Source of the DNA: Begonia masoniana
Lineage: Eukaryota; Streptophyta; Magnoliopsida; Cucurbitales; Begoniaceae
Length of the DNA stretch: 64,000 bases
Direction: 5' to 3'
NCBI GenBank assembly: GCA_022432975.1
Contig: CM039509.1
Span: 28,057,511-28,121,510, forward strand
Part shown: piece after piece, positions 60,560 through 64,000 of the stretch
Layout: each line of letters begins with the position of its first letter
Position numbering within the stretch: the first letter of the stretch is position 1
Position numbers and translations under genes: made by a program
Notes under the pieces: generated by a model
What the model saw: only the letters and a program-made list of their open reading frames with translations
What the model was told of the DNA's origin: nothing
Database searches by the model: none

Positions 60560-63500
60560 TTCCATCCACCTTAATTAAAATTTTGTCCTCAAAATTTGAT
60601 TACACAAACAGTCCAGGATACTTAGACATCATATCATGTTGTCTCTCCCAAGTAGCCTATTCCACGTCGTGGTTCCGCCACAAGACTTTTACTAGCAGAA
60701 TTTCCTAGTTGCACAGTACCTTGATGGAGGACTCCAGAATCCGGACCGACTTCTCCTCATAAGTCAGTGTCAGTTGTACTTCGATCTCCCTTGCTTCCAC
60801 GATATGAGATGGATCACGTACACACTTTCTGAGCATGGACATGTGAAACACATCGTGAATACCTTCCATGGATGCCGGAAGTTGTAACCTGTACGCCATA
60901 GTCCCGATCCTCTTTGAAATAGGAAAGGGCCCAACATAACGAGGGTTCAACTTGCCCCTTTTTCTGAATCGCATAACACCTTTAAACGGAGAAATCTTCA
61001 AATATACTTCGTCTCCCTCCTTGAATTGCAATTCCCTTCGTCTAGTGTCAGCATAGCTCTTTTGGTGACTCTGTACTACCTCAATACGTTGTCTGATAAC
61101 GGCGATCTTCTCCGCTGTTTGCTGTAAAATATCTGGGCCAACTACGCTAGCCTCGCCGACCTCGTCCCAATACTACAGAGACTTGCATTTCCGTCCATAC
61201 AACGCCTCGTATGGAGCCATGCCAATCGTAGCCTGGAAGCTATTATTGTAAGAGAACTCGATCAATGGTAAATACCTGCTCCACAATCCCTGAAATTCCA
61301 GCACACAAGCTCTAAGCATGTCCTCCAGAATCTGATTCGTTCTCTCCGTCTGTCCATCAATCTGAGGATCAAACGCCGTGCTGAAATTTAGCTGAGTTCC
61401 CATAGCCTTATGCAAACTCTTCCAAAATTTTGAAGTGAATCTGGCATCTCTATCGGAGACAATCGAAATGGGTACTTCGTGCAATTTAACAGTCTCCTGC
61501 ACATACAGCTCAGCAAGCTGATCCATAGAATACGTCATCTTTACTGGTAGAAAATGGGCCGACTTAGTCAAACGGTCCACAATTATCCAGATGCCATCAT
61601 GTTTTTTGGTTGTCCTCGGGATTCCTACTATAAAATCCATGGAGATCTGCTCCTATTTCCACTCCAGAATCGGCAGTGGTTGTAATGTTCCGGCTGGTCT
61701 TTGGTGTTCCGCTTTAACCTGTTAACAAACCAGGTAGGTTTCTACATACCTAGCAATCTTTCTCTTCATGTTCGGCCACCAGAAGTGCTGTCTCAGGTCT
61801 CTATATATTTTTGTGCTCCCCGAATGCACTGAGTATGCTGAGGAGTGTGCCTCGGTTAAGATTTCTCTCTTCAGCTCCTCATCGTTAGGCACGTACCATC
61901 TATGCCTGAATCTCAATACACCATCATCCGACAAACTGAAATCGGACGGGTCCTCAGACATCGTGTTCAATCTATATCTCACACACTCCAAGTCCTCCTT
62001 CTGAGCTTCTCGGAGTTTGTCGATTATTGTCGGCCTAAGAGAAATATTCATGAGCATAGTGGACAACTCGGCCACAATCTCCACATAAAACCTCTCGATC
62101 TCAGACCTTAGCATTACTGGCATCGATGCAAGCGAAGGCTGACCAGTAGAAGGCATTCTGCTCAAGGCATCTGTGACTTTATTTGTCTTCCCTGGGTGGT
62201 ATTTAATCTCAAAGTCATAGTATTTAACGAACTCCAACCACCTTCTTTGGCGCATATTCAGTTCTTTTTGTGTAAATAAATATTTTAAGCTCCTGTGATC
62301 TAATAACACCTCACACTGCTGCCCATAAAGATAGTGTCTCCAGATTTTCAATGCAAAGACGACGGCTGCTAATTCCAGATCATGCGTCGGATAATTTTGC
62401 TCATACAGCTTCAACTGCCGAGAAGCATAAGCAATGACTCTACCCTCCTGCATCAATACACAACCAAGTCCGATCCTTGAAGCATCACAATAAATACTGA
62501 ACTTGTTGCCCTCAACTGGCAGTGTCAAAACTGGAGCTATGGTCAACTTTTGTTTCAGCTCCTTGAAGCTCTTTTCACATGCAGCAGACCATACAAACTT
62601 TTCATTTTTCCTAGTCAAACACGAAAGAGGGACTGCGATCTTTGAAAACCCCTCGATGAACTTCCTGTAGTATCCAGCCAATCCGAGAAATCCACGTACT
62701 TCTCGCACGTTCTTAGGTTGCGGCCAATCCCTGACAACTTCAATTTTTGCCGGATCCACAAAAATTTTCTCCTGAGATATGATATGGTCGAGAAAACTTA
62801 CTTGATTCAACCAAAACTCGCACTTGGTGAACTTTGGGTAAAGTCGGTGTTTCTCCAGAGTTTTCAAGACAATTCGCAAATGTTCTTCGTGCTCCTCTTT
62901 TGTCTTCGAATAGACCAAGATGCCGTCGATGAAAACAACAACAAACTTGTCTAAATACTCCTTGAAGACGCGATTCATCATATCCATAAACGCTGCAGGG
63001 ATATTGGTAAGTCCAAAAGACATTACTAAAAACTCGTAATGCCCATACCTCGTTCGAAACGCCGTCTTTTCAATATCTTCTTTTCGGACCTTCAACTGAT
63101 AATAACCCGAGCATAGGTCAATCCTCAAAAACACTCGGGCACCCTGCAGTTGATCAAACAGGTCATCTATTCGGGGTAACGGGTACATATTCTTCACCGT
63201 CAATTTGTTTAACTCTCTATAATTGATGCACATCCTGAGAGTTCTATCTTTCTTCTTGACAAACAGGACTGGTGCACCCCAAGGAGAAAAGCTAGGTCGG
63301 ATGAACCCCTTATCCAACAATTCTTCTAGCTGAGACTTCAACTCTTTTAGTTCGGCAGACGCCAATCTATACGGATTCTTGGACACAGGTGCCGAACTAG
63401 GATAAACATCAATCACAAATTCAATCTCCCGGTATTGTGGTAAACCAGGGAGATCGTCGAGAAAAATCCCTGAGAATTCTCTAACAATTGGGAGGTCATC

Positions 63501-64000
63501 TGGCCTTGCCCCATTAAGCAGTCGGGTATCCACCACCGCGGCCACATAAATTGAGCACTCATCTTTAAACTACTCATTGACCTTCATGGAATAGGAAGTT
63601 GGCCGGCTACTTAACCTATTCATTGCCTGATAGGCAAACTCTTCTTTACCCGGGGGCCGAAAAGTCACCAACCCGGATCGGCAGTCGATGGAGGTGAAGT
63701 GGCGAGATAGCCAGTCCATTCCCAAAATGAGATCATACACCTCTATGTCCATAACTATCAGACAGGCATAAAGGGTGTTATTTCCCACCGAGACGACGTT
63801 GCCCTGGAAAATACGATCAGACTGCATACACACTCCCGAAGGCAGCATTACTGTATACTCACATTCTGCTAACTCAGACTCTAATCCCAATCTAATCATG
63901 CAAGCAGTTGAAATGAAGGAGTGCGTAGCTCCCGTGTCTATCAAAGAAAACACAACTACACCCGTGACCAAGATAGTACCTGCCATAACCGCAGGTTGGG
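60560..64000 (-). pseudogene. Element H pol, protease to integrase (broken, continues off edge)
   Basis: Closest here to F. Reading leftwards from 64000: protease DTGATHSF (about 63930-63953), RT with [10 protein letters not shown], where Gly replaces one catalytic Asp (about 62925-62945), RNase H FSIYCDAS (about 62480-62505), integrase zinc finger ending ETYLVC (Tyr replaces the first Cys), core DRLTKSAHF, VSDRDARFTS and QTERT, C-terminal domain and chromodomain-like tail, terminal stop at 60600-60602. Breaks: 63570-63572, TAA 61722-61724 (Gln expected), TAG 61653-61655 (Trp expected), TAG 61173-61175, TAG 60705-60707 and TAG 60657-60659. Gag and the 5' LTR lie beyond the right edge. Confidence 0.93.

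Noticed and set aside
59444..60574. Several 67-128-codon frames on both strands
   Set aside because: T- and A-rich DNA of S7 and the H LTR; Ser/Phe/Lys-rich translations without domains.

Overview
The window is a piece of a repeat-dense flowering-plant chromosome. It consists of LTR retrotransposons nested inside one another, and I see no host protein-coding gene, rRNA, tRNA or CRISPR array. The plant assignment rests on Tekay/Del-type Ty3/gypsy chromoviruses, a SIRE/Maximus-type Ty1/copia element with an extra 3' ORF, a Tork-type copia element, and primer-binding sites matching plant initiator tRNA-Met. I cannot name the species. Labels are mine: A, F, D, H and I are gypsy elements; SIRE and C are copia elements; S1-S7 are solo LTRs. 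|| Layout, left to right: 1-6387 element A (minus; gag-pol continuing off the left edge, plus a 5' LTR swollen by two minisatellites). 6388-9736 gag-pol of gypsy F (minus). 9737-20876 a full-span SIRE copia element. 20882-23029 the 5' LTR of F (minus). 23030-26891 integrase and 3' LTR of gypsy D (plus). 26892-29764 the end of copia C (plus), split by solo LTR S1. 29770-32520 the start of gypsy I (minus), split by solo LTR S2. 32521-33368 AT-rich DNA. 33369-36104 the 3' end of F (plus). 36105-45168 the 5' two thirds of D (minus) with S6 and S3 inside. 45169-55111 the 5' part of C (minus) with S4 and S5 inside. 55117-56813 the rest of gypsy I (plus). 56814-64000 gypsy H (minus), with S7 in its LTR, running off the right edge. 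|| The pieces assemble logically. C sits in I (target duplication CGTAC), D in C (CATTC), F in D (GTTGT), SIRE in F (GGAAC) and A in F integrase. For C, D and F the two halves, and their target duplications, lie on opposite strands either side of about position 33368. The left part of the window is therefore inverted relative to the right part, either by a real inversion of more than 33 kb or by an assembly error. || No element has an intact coding set. Premature stops are mostly of the C-to-T/G-to-A type expected after cytosine methylation. Two regulatory-looking patterns stand out. First, ten gypsy LTR copies from seven families share an intron-like module (AG/GTAAGT donor, GGCC-N5-GGCC hairpin, TACTRAGC box, TGTAG/GTGA acceptor). 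Second, unrelated gypsy and copia LTRs carry related short words (CATCYRCCG, TGACGTCA, CTARACGACAAA) that have been amplified into long arrays.
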